A DNA stretch of 64,000 nt. Source: Tridacna crocea (taxonomy: Eukaryota > Mollusca > Bivalvia > Cardiida > Cardiidae). The position numbers were made by a program, and so were the translations under genes. Location of the stretch: assembly GCA_943736015.1 (NCBI GenBank), contig OX031058.1, forward strand, positions 1,131,001-1,195,000, written 5' to 3'. The notes under the pieces are model-generated. The model was not told the DNA's origin and ran no database searches. It worked only from the letters and a program-made list of their open reading frames with translations. Each line of letters opens with the position of its first letter. Position 1 is the first letter of the stretch. This document shows positions 53,580 through 63,637 of the stretch, piece by piece.

Positions 53580-54559
53580 TTAATTCTTTTTACCGTGCAA
53601 TTCCTAGTTTTAATAACCTCTCTGACGACTTGTGAAATGGTCCTTTTGAAAACATTGTGGGAAAAGAAGAAAATGCTGGTAACCAGCATTTTCTTCTTTT
53701 CCCACAATGCTTTTTTTTCTATACTTTTCAGGACGAGATCCTTTAACCTATTACTATACAATCCATACTTTTGACGACCCTGAGAAAGAAGCTTTTAGAA
53801 AACATTGTGGCAAAAAGGAGAAAATGTTGGTAACCAACATTTTCTGCTTTTCCAACAATGTTTTCTATACTTTTAGGGACCAGATCCTTTAACGTATTAC
53901 CACACAATCCATACTTTTGACGACCCTGAGAAAGAAGCTTTTAAAAAACATTGTGGCAAAAAGGAGAAAATGCTGGTAACCAACATTTTCTTCTTTTCCC
54001 ACAATGTTTCTTACCCTTCCCGAAAAAAAATAAGATTTTCAATCACTTTAATTCTGTCGTCTGCACATGCTTTCGATTTGGACAAGTCTAAAATATTGTC
54101 CTTTGGTAGTGAGTTAAGCGACCTTTTAGGAAAAAGGCTTTTGAAAAAATTGTGGGAAAAGAAGAAAATGCTGGTTACCAGCATTTTCTTCTTTTTTTAC
54201 AAAATTTTTTATACTATTAAAAGCAAAAACAAATTATTTTGAGCCACCCTTTTTCTGTGGTGTACAAATGCTTTCAATTTCGACGAATTAAAAAAATGTG
54301 CTATGTGGTAGATTGATTGGTTATGTGGTGTTTTACCCTTTCCCAAATGGCAAATTTTGGACCAGACCAAATTGAAAGCATTTTGCAGATGACAAATTAA
54401 CAGTTGCTAAAAAGATTGTTTCTTACATGATAGGGCAGAAAACATTGTGGGAAAAGGAGAAAATGCTGGTCACCAGCATTCTCTCCTTTTCCCACAATGT
54501 TTTCAAAAGGCTTCTATTCCTGACCCGTAAAAACAAGGGATTTTTTGGGAAAGGGTTAA
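53580..54559. mobile_element. Run of five family A elements joined at TTAA
   Basis: Units start at the TTAAs at 53580, 53743, 53889, 54114 and about 54331, and the last ends at 54556-54559. The first three share orientation and a period of about 150, with the same truncated right part (CTATACTTTT..GACCAGATCCTTTAA). The fifth is reversed and full length. Hairpins: 53648-53712, 53797-53864, 53945-54008, 54136-54205, 54437-54505. Confidence 0.9.
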
Positions 54560-54801
54560 CGCCGTTTTTCAAAATTATTTTGGTTATATCGCGGCAAACA
54601 GTGCACAAATCCATGCTTTCCTTGAATCTCTTTTACCAGTACCCCGTACAGTTTTCTTTCAAAGCTACTTGCTGCCTTCCCATCTTTGAAACAATGATCA
54701 GCGATGGGAATCCTCGAAAAGAAATTGGCCGAGCCAGGTATCGAGCCCACGACCCGCTTTTCTTAAATCCTGCACGCCACAAACTGAGCCACCGCGGCTT
54801 A
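54560..54801 (-). mobile_element. SINE type S2 directly after the A run
   Basis: Tail AACGCCGTTTTTCAAAATTA, body TTGCTGCCTTCCCATCTTTG, head (minus) GCGGTGGCTCAGTTTGTGGC, GTGGGCTCGATACCTGGCTC. 54802-55017 shows nothing. Confidence 0.83.
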
Positions 54802-55017
54802 GCTGCTCTGTGGAAGAGTTCTTACGGGTCCCTAGGTCCTTCTATATGGCCGAAGCTATTGTTATGACAAGAATTAGATTTCCACACACGCTTTGAGGGT
54901 TTGAAGTATTGTGTTAATACTTATATATGAATTAAAGTTTGTTAATACGAGTGTTCAAAGTTGTAACAAATTATTTTCGACTATGAAAATCTAAAAACAT
55001 AAAAAAAAAGAAACATA

Positions 55018-55190
55018 TAGCTTGCATCGGACATTTGCGTAAAGTGTCGTCTCGGATTAGCCTGCGCAGTCCGCGCAGGCTAAGCCGAGACGGCACTTTA
55101 CGACAACATTAGTTTTTGTTCTTCACTAAACTTGCGTAAAACAGAAAATTACATATAAAGGAAAGGGTTTCGGACTTTTCGACTCAAAGC
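55018..55190 (+). mobile_element. Family C, one unit
   Basis: Hairpin 55035-55100 (GTGTCGTCTCGGATTAGCCT, mirrored), linker AACTTGCGTAAAACAGAAAA. It matches one unit of the four-unit element at 46960. Confidence 0.82.
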
Positions 55191-55307
55191 AAATAGCTTA
55201 TTGTCACGCAATACAAACCATTTCAGTACATACGTTAGAAATAATAAGATATATAGACATAAAGTTGGTAGATTAATTTACTAATATTACTATATTTACT
55301 GGATCTA

Positions 55308-55640
55308 ATATTTATTATATTGGATCTGACATGAGTTGGCCTTGAGATAAAATTTTATTAAACAAATCTAGGGAAAATGTTTTTAAGCGAGCCTTTGGCG
55401 TGCTCAGTAACATCTTTTCTTCACGAATTTAATAAATGTTTTATCTCATAGGCCAACGAATGTCAAATGACGATATTTTAGAAATCATAGATAAGACGAT
55501 GCAAAACTATCTATAAAGATGCACACGCAGTAATTTCCTTAAAACCCATTCACTTCCTTGAAGTTCGTACAAAATGACGTAAAAAATGACCTCACACATT
55601 TGTGATATTGACCGTTTATGAGCTATATTAGGCCAGTCAA
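55308..55640 (+). mobile_element. Family J element, uninterrupted
   Basis: GGATCTGACATGAGTTGGCC, TGAGATAAAATTTTATTAAA, TTTTTAAGCGAGCCTTTGGC, CATTCACTTCCTTGAAG, ATTTGTGATATTGACC. It serves as the empty-site reference for the copy split at 60690-61996. Confidence 0.8.
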
Positions 55641-56329
55641 CCTAGCCGAAAAAAGCACCAAACTTGGAACTAATTGCAAAAGAAATGATTTTGTCATTTT
55701 TGTTTCATGTGATACCTCGGTAATCTCAAGAAAAAAGTTGCAGGCTGAACTATGAGGGGAAGTTACCAAAAAATGTCTTCAAATAGGTCCACCATAAATT
55801 TCCCATCATCGTCTAGTTTTTCAACAAAATGCCATTTTATGCAAATTACTCAATGGAATATGATGTCCTGTTACCTAATTTGTGAAATTGGTATTGCAGG
55901 ACAGATTGTAATGTCAATATCGTTTGTTTTCAGATTAAAACAAGAAAATAAATAGAAGCTGATTGTTGCAAAACGGTATTAATTTACCCCACCCACTTAG
56001 CCTATGATGCATTTTTCATTTTTTTGTAAATTAATGAATTGCAAAACATTAAATACATATGATACATATATCTGTTTGAAATAAAACCTGTATATGGCAA
56101 AACATCATTATCATGTGCGTATATAATGCAAAATGCAGATCCACAGTTGAGGGAGCGGTAACTATATATAGATCTATAGTAAATAGTACATGTATCTGAG
56201 TCTTTGTCATAGCCCAAAAACATTAAAATTTTGCCTTTTGATATAAATTATTGCAAAGGAACAATCAAATTTTTACAGCACTACAGTTGCCAATATTGCA
56301 ACATTTCCCATTTTAATTTCACTTTTTAA
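55641..56329. other. No gene seen
   Basis: AT-rich. A faint family A terminus (AAACCCTTTATTAACAATCC) starts at 56326. Confidence 0.45.
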
Positions 56330-56468
56330 ACCCTTTATTAACAATCCCATGTTTTACTTGTCTGACATACATGCATTTTGAAAAGTTTTGAGAAATTTTA
56401 GGCGAAAGTGGATCAAGATGAGCAAGTTCTCTTAAATCCAAAGTATTTTCTTCAATAAAAACCTGCAT

Positions 56469-56815
56469 TATCTCCTGCTATATGGCATTCTACAAATACT
56501 CATCTATCTAATTTGGGCATCCTGGGTATAAAACCGGACTACTTTTCTGCGCGACAACTGTTAATTTGAATTTCAAAATAAAATAAATCTTTACTTAGTA
56601 AAACGCTATCTTGTGCCATTCATTCAGGTATGCCCAGCAGTTTAGATAAATCTGGAGCTAAAACAGGCCTGATTTTTCCTCAAACGTATTGAAAGAAGCC
56701 ATTTTCTCCATTGCTACTTCATAGTGCGTATTACTGCAATCTCGCCAATATCGGGGGAGAGTGATGCGCCATAAAAGACAGATCGAATCTTCGAAGAATA
56801 TGACATGCGTAGAAA
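56469..56815 (+). mobile_element. Family L, complete
   Basis: TGGCATTCTACAAATACTCA, GGGCATCCTGGGTATAAAAC, AGGTATGCCCAGCAGTTTAG, GGGGGAGAGTGATGCGCC, GAATATGACATGCGTAG. Confidence 0.82.
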
Positions 56816-56879
56816 ACGTGAAAACCTGTATAAACGTGTCACGTGTATTTTTTCATCTGGAGGAACTTTAGATTTAGCA

Positions 56880-57300
56880 GTGTAAACAATTTCGGCGTCT
56901 TTAGTCTGGAACAAAGTTTGGAAGCAAAACTTTTAGCAGCTTCATTTCAAGTACAACACTGTCAATATTTAAATCGAAATCAGGCTCTGAAAACCCTGAT
57001 AACCAGCATTTACTGTCATAGACATTGGATTCTGTCCTTTCATTCACAAACTCTGACATTTGAGACACATTTAATTTGTGGAGTACAAGTGCTGAGCTGT
57101 TGGACAAATCTAATTTTCTCGTCCTGGGTAAAGGGTTAAATTAGAACTTGTCACTATTGAATTTTAATCTTTCTCTCCCGCCCCCATTGGACTTTGGAGT
57201 TTCTACAGCATTCAACAGTTGTATACATTGAGGAAAAGAGGGAAATTGCCAGTAACGGGTAGTTCCCATTTCCCCCCCCCCCCCCACCATTTCATATAGT
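56880..57300 (-). mobile_element. Decayed family A copies
   Basis: CCTGATAACCAGCATTTACT and GTCCTGGGTAAAGGGTTAA (57121-57139). A second worn hairpin lies at 57228-57290 with a C15 run. Confidence 0.5.
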
Positions 57301-58142
57301 TATCATTCTTACAAAGTCTGTTCTTTTTTTCATCTGGAGATTCCTTCAAGTTTAGTCCACTATATTACCAGAGAGTGGCTTTACAAATACAAAGAAACTA
57401 ATCATAAACACATGATTAACATCGCATATATGAACACATTTTGCATTTATAAAACCTTGCCTGCTTCGCCTCACTTACAACATAGTGAGGTTGTTCAGTG
57501 ATCTAGAATGTAGTTCAGTTCCCCCAGATATGCTATGCAAAGTTATAGAGGGATTGTTGGAGTTTAGCGCTGTTATACACAGATTATTTTCGAGTCATCC
57601 CCAACATGCTCACTAAGTGCCATATCGATGGATAATGCACCCTATAAAACAATTTAATGTAGTTCTGGTAAAAAAAAAGTTTCATGTGAAAACAGCTGTA
57701 CACGCAGCAGTACCACCATATATATTGTATGCTTGTCTAAAGTTTGACCTAAAAAAAAAACATCGCCAAACTTCTTTGATGAGGGCATTGTGTTTTTGAT
57801 TAATTGGCTTACGCCTGCCCATAAAAGAACTGATCAACCATCCTTATGGTCACGCTCGATAATACAAGCATCACTAACTAAACATGTTCATTCTTCAAAC
57901 ACCAAACTCTAGTGCTAGGACCCGCTGGCCTCTGGTGTAGATAATGGAATCCTATACTCATTTGAGAACAGAAAACAGTTCATTTGAAGCCTGTATAAAT
58001 GGGTGTGTCTGTTTGGCCATGGTAATCTTTTCTCCTCCGTTCAATAAATAACACTGCTTTGCATGGACGCCAAGCAAAGCCTTGTGCAGCAAAAATTCAC
58101 TTAAGGGTTACGCCCCTAACCCATGGTAAACATAGAATTTTT
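57301..58142. other. Repeat-poor stretch, no gene recognised
   Basis: No shared repeat and no convincing exon. It may be intron or unique intergenic DNA. 58321-58921 is similar. Confidence 0.45.
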
Positions 58143-58320
58143 CATAAAGGCTTTTCGGCCATTCTAGGCAGCATCCGCATCTTATTATGAGAGTTAAGGG
58201 CTGGAGACTCATTAACTCATCTGTAGACATCATGCAATATTGATTGTTTTCGTAAAGGCTTTTCGGCCCATTTCGGCAGCTTCTGTCTTTTAATATGAGA
58301 GTTAGGGGCCGTAGATCTTA
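58143..58320 (+). repeat. Two-copy direct repeat, period 108 bp
   Basis: TAAAGGCTTTTCGGCC at 58145 recurs at 58253. Both are followed by GGCAGC, a TCTT..TAT tract and ATGAGAGTTA, at about 80% identity by eye over about 70 bases. Confidence 0.7.
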
Positions 58321-58921
58321 TAAATCAGTGCTCTTCTTGGGGAAATAGAGAATATCCCATAGCAAGGACTAACTTTACAATTTTGTTAATGAAACAAAGC
58401 TGGCAAGTTTTGATAAATTCAAGGACTTTTTGATTTTTGGAGAACTTTTCTTTTTGTATAGTATTCTATTTAAAAGGCTTTAGCAAGGTATCGAAAATAT
58501 ATGTATCTCCGAATGTAATACCACTTAATTACATAAAGGGAAAATTTATTCAAAACTTGTTATTTTCGGGCTAATTCTTATAAATAACAGCCAGTATTGT
58601 TTTAAATGTATTGCGTTTATACAGTAGAGAAACAAATTATATATCTTCAAGTCATAACACTTTCAGAAACTTTTCAAAAAGTACCAATCAATAGATTAAT
58701 CAAAACATACATAAGCTTTTAAATGGGTAAGGTCAATTGTTCTTTTTCTCAAGGTATCTGCTTTTTCATTGGCAGAATTTTACTGAATTTATTTTGATAA
58801 AATAAGAAAATAAGTCAATATTTTGCTTTATTGTCATATTTTAGCGTATCTTTTGCTCCAATTTTTAGGCTGCAAAATCTTATAGTATTTATTCATTGGT
58901 TCTCCCAATTTGAATTGATTC

Positions 58922-59579
58922 ACCAGTAAATTATTCTTTTGGACACATCAGCCATTTTCTCAAAGGGAATACATTGCATTTGTCATAAAAATCACCTTAT
59001 AATCTAAATCTGTTGATTATCGTAAGTTCTGTAAATGTAATATCTTATTTTTTGTTTCAGGTTCACAAGGAATGCTCAAAGATTAATATTATAATTCTGT
59101 TAAGAAAACAAGCATGCTTTTGTTCTACAAGTATAGTAAGTTTAAACAGCTCTCAGCACTAATGTAAGACCATCTGTGTTTCATTGCTGAAGGGTTGGAT
59201 TTTTAATCAAGGGGACTTTGAAAGAAATTCTACTAGCGTCATTGGTCGTATTTGCCAGTAAATTCTTATTTTGAAGAATCAGCCATTTTTCTAAAAGAGG
59301 AAAACGCTACATTTGTGATAAAAATCTCCTTATAATCTAAATCTGTTGATTATCATAAGTTGTGTACATGTAGCATCTTCTTTTGTGTTTCATGGTCACA
59401 GGGAATGCTTAAAGATAAACATTGTAATTCTGTTAAGAAAACAAGCATGCTTTCGCACTACAAGTATAGTAGGACTAAACAGCTTTCAGCACTTACGTAA
59501 GATCACCTGTTTCATTGCTGAAGGGTTGGATTTTTAATCAAAGCGACCTTGAATTAAATCCTACTAGCGTCATTGGTCA
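58922..59579 (+). repeat. Tandem duplication of a ~327-bp unit containing exon-like sequence
   Basis: Copy 1 is 58922-59248 and copy 2 is 59253-59579 (offset 331). They share long diverged blocks, including TTATAATCTAAATCTGTTGA, the AAACAAGCATGCTTT region and TACTAGCGTCATTGGTC. Copy 1 has TTTTTTGTTTCAG before GTTCACAAGGAATGC, a good splice acceptor; copy 2 has TTTCATGGTCACAG instead. Both encode a similar short peptide (ECSKIN / ECLKIN, then LLRKQACF), so this may be a duplicated exon or an intronic duplication. No domain is recognised. Confidence 0.7.
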
Positions 59580-60689
59580 TGTACAAGTATCTTTTTGATA
59601 GGGAGTTTAGCACTTTGAAACCAATGGACTATATGATTAAGTAAAGTTTGCTGTCATATCCATCGATGAAACATTGGTGAAAACCAGTAAAGCCTGCTAA
59701 ATCATCAAACACTGAAAAAAAATTTTAATTTGCTTCAACTTTTGTTGTAAAATCGATATGAATTAGACTACCATTCATCTTGTTGTTATGAATGCTCAAC
59801 TACTTGGGTTTGAAATTAATTAGTTCATTCAATCTATTTTCAGCTTAAATATTATTTATCTATTTGAATGAGACAATTCAAGTACAAATAAACTGAACAG
59901 AATGTTTGAATACAATACATTTAAAAAGAAAACCTAAAATGTTAATTGTAAACAGTAATAGTAATTACACACTAAAAGAAATAATTTCGGGAAATCGATA
60001 ACGATACGCTGAAATTCAGGCACTAAAGCGCTACCGTACTTTATTTGCAACCATCGCTTATAGTGACGTCATCAAATTTCATCAACATCTTTAGGTATCT
60101 TTCACACTTGGTACCGACACAAAAGATGGCTCGGAAAATCATTCTATTATCTTATAAATGACATTTTGGCGATCTATGAAGCTGATGTACAATTTTGTAA
60201 ACAATGAAGTGGGTATTACATGATCTGACACTCGTCAGTTGATCATCGACGATTTTGAAATAGTGGACCTAAAAATTGAAGTCGATTTTCGAATTTAAAC
60301 ATCAATCTGTTACAAAAGATACCAGTGAGTGAGAGATAAATACCTTTAAAGCCATGGTACAAGTTTCGTTCATACATCGGTAGATTAAATTTCTTAGTCA
60401 AAGTACGTTTTGCTGGTCATCCTCCTCTGTGTTTACATTTAACTCCCAGAATGGCGCGTGATAACTGTGACGTTAGTTGCATAGTATTGAATACGGCGGC
60501 TATTCGGGCCATCGTCGAGCACGTATATTTTTACGGAAATTTGCAATTTTAAATTACAAATAACTCTTTTCGGGCAATGAATTTTCAGTGCAACTTTTTT
60601 CTTATGATTATTACGTTCGTTTTCTTTCGTGGAATGTAAAAATAAAAACTTTTGCAATTAGTTCCAACCCATCTGCTAGTTTGACTGGA
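59580..60689. other. Repeat-poor stretch, no gene recognised
   Basis: Mostly unique AT-rich sequence. A minus-strand open frame 60439-60657 shows no domain. Confidence 0.45.
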
Positions 60690-60735
60690 CTATATAGGAT
60701 CTGACATGAGTTGGCTTTTGAGATAAAACTTTTAT

Positions 60736-61497
60736 TCTAACATGACACGCGGATTTGGCTCCATAAACACAGTGCAAGGAAAACGTGGTAAAATTAAGAA
60801 ATAATCTTCTTTCTATCGTGGTATATCGTTCAATAAACCACAGTTGTGAGTTATGAGGCACAATAAATAATCCACGAGGGCGATAGCCCGAGTGGGTTAT
60901 TTATTGCGCCTCATAACTCACAACGTGGTTTATTGAACGATATAGCACGATAGAAAGAAGATTATTTCGATTCTAACATGGCCAATTCTTAATGAAAGGA
61001 AAACACGCTCAAACAAAGAGTAAAAATGCGGATGAAGATTATGTTCCATTGAATAACTCACTCATTGAATGACGTCACCCGATATAGGATGACGTCACTC
61101 TACATGGATTGTTGCAGATTTTACCACGTTTGCCTTGCACTGTGTTTATAGAGCCAAAGTCGCGTGTCATGTTAGAATCTGCGACAATCCATGTAGAGTG
61201 ACGTCATCCTATAGCGAGTGACGTCATTCAATGAGTTGGTTATTCAATGGAACATAATCTTCATCCGCGTTTTTACTCTCAGTTTGAACTTGTTTTCCTT
61301 TCATTAAGAATTCGCCATGTTAGAATCGAAATAATCTTCTTTCTATTGTGGTATATCGTTCAATAAACCACGTTGTGAGTTATGAGGCGCAATAAATAAC
61401 CCACTCGGGCTATCGCCCTCGTGGATTAGTTATTGTGCCTCATAACTCACAACTGTGGTTTATTGAACGATAAACCACGATAGAAAGAAGATTATTT
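60736..61497. mobile_element. Double family I: nested palindrome of ~760 bp
   Basis: A full element 60736-61183 has ~59-bp terminal inverted repeats (TTCTAACATGACACGCGG..ACGTGGTAAAA and mirror). It carries a 160-bp hairpin at 60804-60968 (CAATAAACCACAGTTGTGAG ... mirror). A second, inverted module follows (61184-61497) with its own hairpin 61330-61490, so 60800-61490 is also one large palindrome with a palindrome in each arm. Confidence 0.88.
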
Positions 61498-61526
61498 CTT
61501 AATTAAACTAGTGGAGGGAAATGTTA

Positions 61527-61738
61527 TTAACTCTTATCCTGCTAAATAACTAAAATCAAATTTTCAATTCGATGGTAAAAACCCAAATATTCTTATTTCA
61601 AGGTTATGTTTTAGGAAATAATATCTCCTTACCGGACATTGAAGATTCAAGATCAGACTGCACGTTCTGTGCAGTCTGATCTTAATCTACAATGTCCGCA
61701 AAAGGTCAGTGAGACGCGATAAGCAGCCAAAGGGTTAA
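61527..61738 (-). mobile_element. Family B nested in family J at TTAA
   Basis: TTAACTCTTATCCTGCTAAA to GCAGCCAAAGGGTTAA, 212 bp, hairpin 61633-61698. The homologous site at 55408-55420 has one TTAA and no insert. Confidence 0.93.
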
Positions 61739-61996
61739 GCGAGCCTTTTGCGAGCTTAATTGCATTTTCCTTGACGACTTTAATAAAATCTTATCTCAAA
61801 AGCCAACAAATGTCAGATTCTTTTTATCACATAATGATAGATCTATTTCACAAAATATAGATCAAATGATGCAAAAACATTCATAAATGCATCCGCGGTA
61901 TTTTCCATGAGACCCATTCACTTGTATGAAATGCGTACCAAATGACATCAAAAATGACGTCACACAAATGTGATATCAAACGTGTGTAAGATATAG

Positions 61997-62142
61997 AGAA
62001 TACGTACCTAGTGTTGTAGAATATCAAAAATATCTAACGAGGTTGGGAGAATTGATAATTGTCGAGCCTTGGCGAGACAATTATCAATTCTCACAACCGA
62101 GTTAGATATTTTTGATATTCTACAACACTAGGTACGTATTCT
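61997..62142. repeat. Near-perfect inverted repeat, 146 bp
   Basis: AGAATACGTACCTAGTGTTG pairs with CAACACTAGGTACGTATTCT. Arms about 66 bp with at most a few mismatches, loop CGAGCCTTGGCGAG. It sits exactly at the right end of family J. Confidence 0.92.
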
Positions 62143-62665
62143 ATTTATCTTTCAGCGTCTGATTGGTCGGTTTTTGTTCTTCCTGATTATTATTCAACAA
62201 GAAAAAACACGAATTTATCGCTATATGCAAATTAGCTAATGATACAGCACGCGCTTTTAATCTAATACACAAACAATTTACTCATAGACGTACAAGCCTG
62301 CACAAAGAAAGAAGTTCAAGATGTTTCTTCGTTTTTGTACACAGTCAAACGTTTTCAAATATACAAACCCACAGAAATTGAATTTTTGTCAATATTGTAA
62401 CAGAAATCAAGTGTGCATTTGACGAGAAATACGTTGGATAAGCCGTCGCTTAAAAAAAATATGTCACGGGTAACCGGCAAACTCTTTGTGTACTCTCAAA
62501 CGGTCGTGTAGTACAAACCATTGAATTTTAAACGCAGAGTTTTTGACAATTCTATCGATCAGATAAGAGAATGATATGGATACACATTTAATGTGCCGAC
62601 GTTTAAGACGGTTACGTTGAACATTGGAGTTGTCACACTGCTATTACTAGTGGAGATATTCAAGT
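62143..62665. other. Flank of the putative small gene
   Basis: No repeat recognised. No promoter can be called with confidence. Confidence 0.4.
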
Positions 62666-62853
62666 TTGGAATATGCAGCTGTTCGGGTATGGCGGGTGGA
62701 GTTACTTGGCCTTCACACACTGGATTTTAATGGACTACAGCTTCATTTGCAAATGCGAATTGATTGGAAAGCTGAGACTGGGCTGTGGAGATTTGAGACA
62801 CGCTATTACTGGGTGGGGGACAGTGATTTTCAAGACCTGACAGCAGGTGAAAG
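62666..62853 (+). CDS. Putative first coding exon of a small two-exon gene, function unknown
   Basis: An ORF from the ATG at 62666 reads through a Trp/Leu/Glu-rich peptide (contains RIDWKAETGLWRFETRYYW) to a strong donor, GAAAG|GTACGT, at 62853/62854. Spliced to the acceptor at 63479/63480, the frame stays open for 23 more codons before TAA, giving about 85 residues. No known domain is recognised. No signal peptide or membrane segment is evident. The same transcript could be a lncRNA with a chance ORF, or the 3' end of a longer gene beginning upstream. The intron holds remnants of family A hairpins. Confidence 0.35.
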
Positions 62854-62904
62854 GTACGTATCACCGCTGCTTGTGTTTGCCAAAATGTTTGACCATATTT
62901 TATC

Positions 62905-63420
62905 TCGTTTCCACGATATTTTCTAAACGTTTCAAAACTAATTTCGAGATGCGCGTTGAATTTGATTTGTCATCTGCAAATGATTTCAATTTGGACTGTT
63001 GTATAATTTTTGTAAAGAGTTACATTACGTATTTTTTCTCTGATTTTCTATATTGAAAACAAAGTGGGAAATGGATAAAATGTGCATAACAAATTTTTTT
63101 CATCCTCCTCCTAGTACTGTTTAAAAACCTTTCTTCCCTATGGTGGAAAATTTGGAATTGTGTGCTAAAGGGATAAATTGTTTTGAAGTATGTATGAGAA
63201 AGAAAATCAAATATGCCAACATATAGAATATCAAGGAAACTCTCTGCTCTCGAGAGTAGATTTGCCATTCTCATAGTCACTGTGCTATTCTGTAAATCTT
63301 GATTCAGAAAATCAAGAAAATGTGCTCATAACAAGACAATTTTCCATTACTGCAATGCTTTCTATTGTAAAAGTGTGTTTACTCTGAAAAAGACATAATT
63401 ATGATGTAAAGGGTTACTCT
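62905..63420 (-). mobile_element. Decayed family A pieces in the putative intron
   Basis: 62960-63024 keeps GTCATCTGCAAATGATTTCA and TTTGTAAAGAGTTA. 63060-63180 keeps AACAAAGTGGGAAATGG and GTGTGCTAAAGGGATAA. 63300-63420 has ATGTAAAGGGTTA. All worn. Confidence 0.5.
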
Positions 63421-63479
63421 GCTGATTTTCTTTCCCATAATTAGGCATTCAATTTATAATTTCTTTTTTCTAATTTCAG

Positions 63480-63549
63480 TGCAAGACAACTCAAAATTTT
63501 AACAGAAATAAGGCATGGAGTTATGGAAGAAGTTTTAGTAAACATTTAA
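63480..63549 (+). CDS. Putative terminal coding segment joined to the 62666-62853 exon
   Basis: This is preceded by a pyrimidine-rich tract and ATTTCAG ending at 63479, a textbook acceptor. In the frame set by the upstream donor it encodes SARQLKILTEIRHGVMEEVL and three more residues, then TAA at 63547-63549. A 3' UTR of about 80-110 bases follows up to a polyadenylation signal. Confidence 0.35.
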
Positions 63550-63631
63550 AGATTTTGGAAGACAGCATTTTACCTGCCTACAGAACTACACCAGACCTGC
63601 AGTGTGACATATTCTGTATTTGTTTAATTTA

Positions 63632-63637
63632 AATAAA
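63632..63637 (+). promoter_or_regulatory. Polyadenylation signal AATAAA of the putative terminal exon
   Basis: A canonical AATAAA lies about 85 bases after the stop codon, with a GT/T-rich stretch 15-40 bases further on (TACTGTTTTTGTTC), the expected downstream element. The signal, acceptor and donor together support a real transcript end here. Confidence 0.45.

Larger units (their letters stand above)
60690..61996 (+). mobile_element. Family J element split by families I and B
   Basis: Left part 60690-60735 (GGATCTGACATGAGTTGGCT, GAGATAAAACTTTTATT). Middle piece 61498-61526 (AATTAAACTAGTGGAGGGAA). Right part 61739-61996 (GCGAGCCTTTTGCG, CCCATTCACTTGTATGAAAT, AATGTGATATC). Colinear with 55308-55640 once the two inserts are removed. 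Confidence 0.82.
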
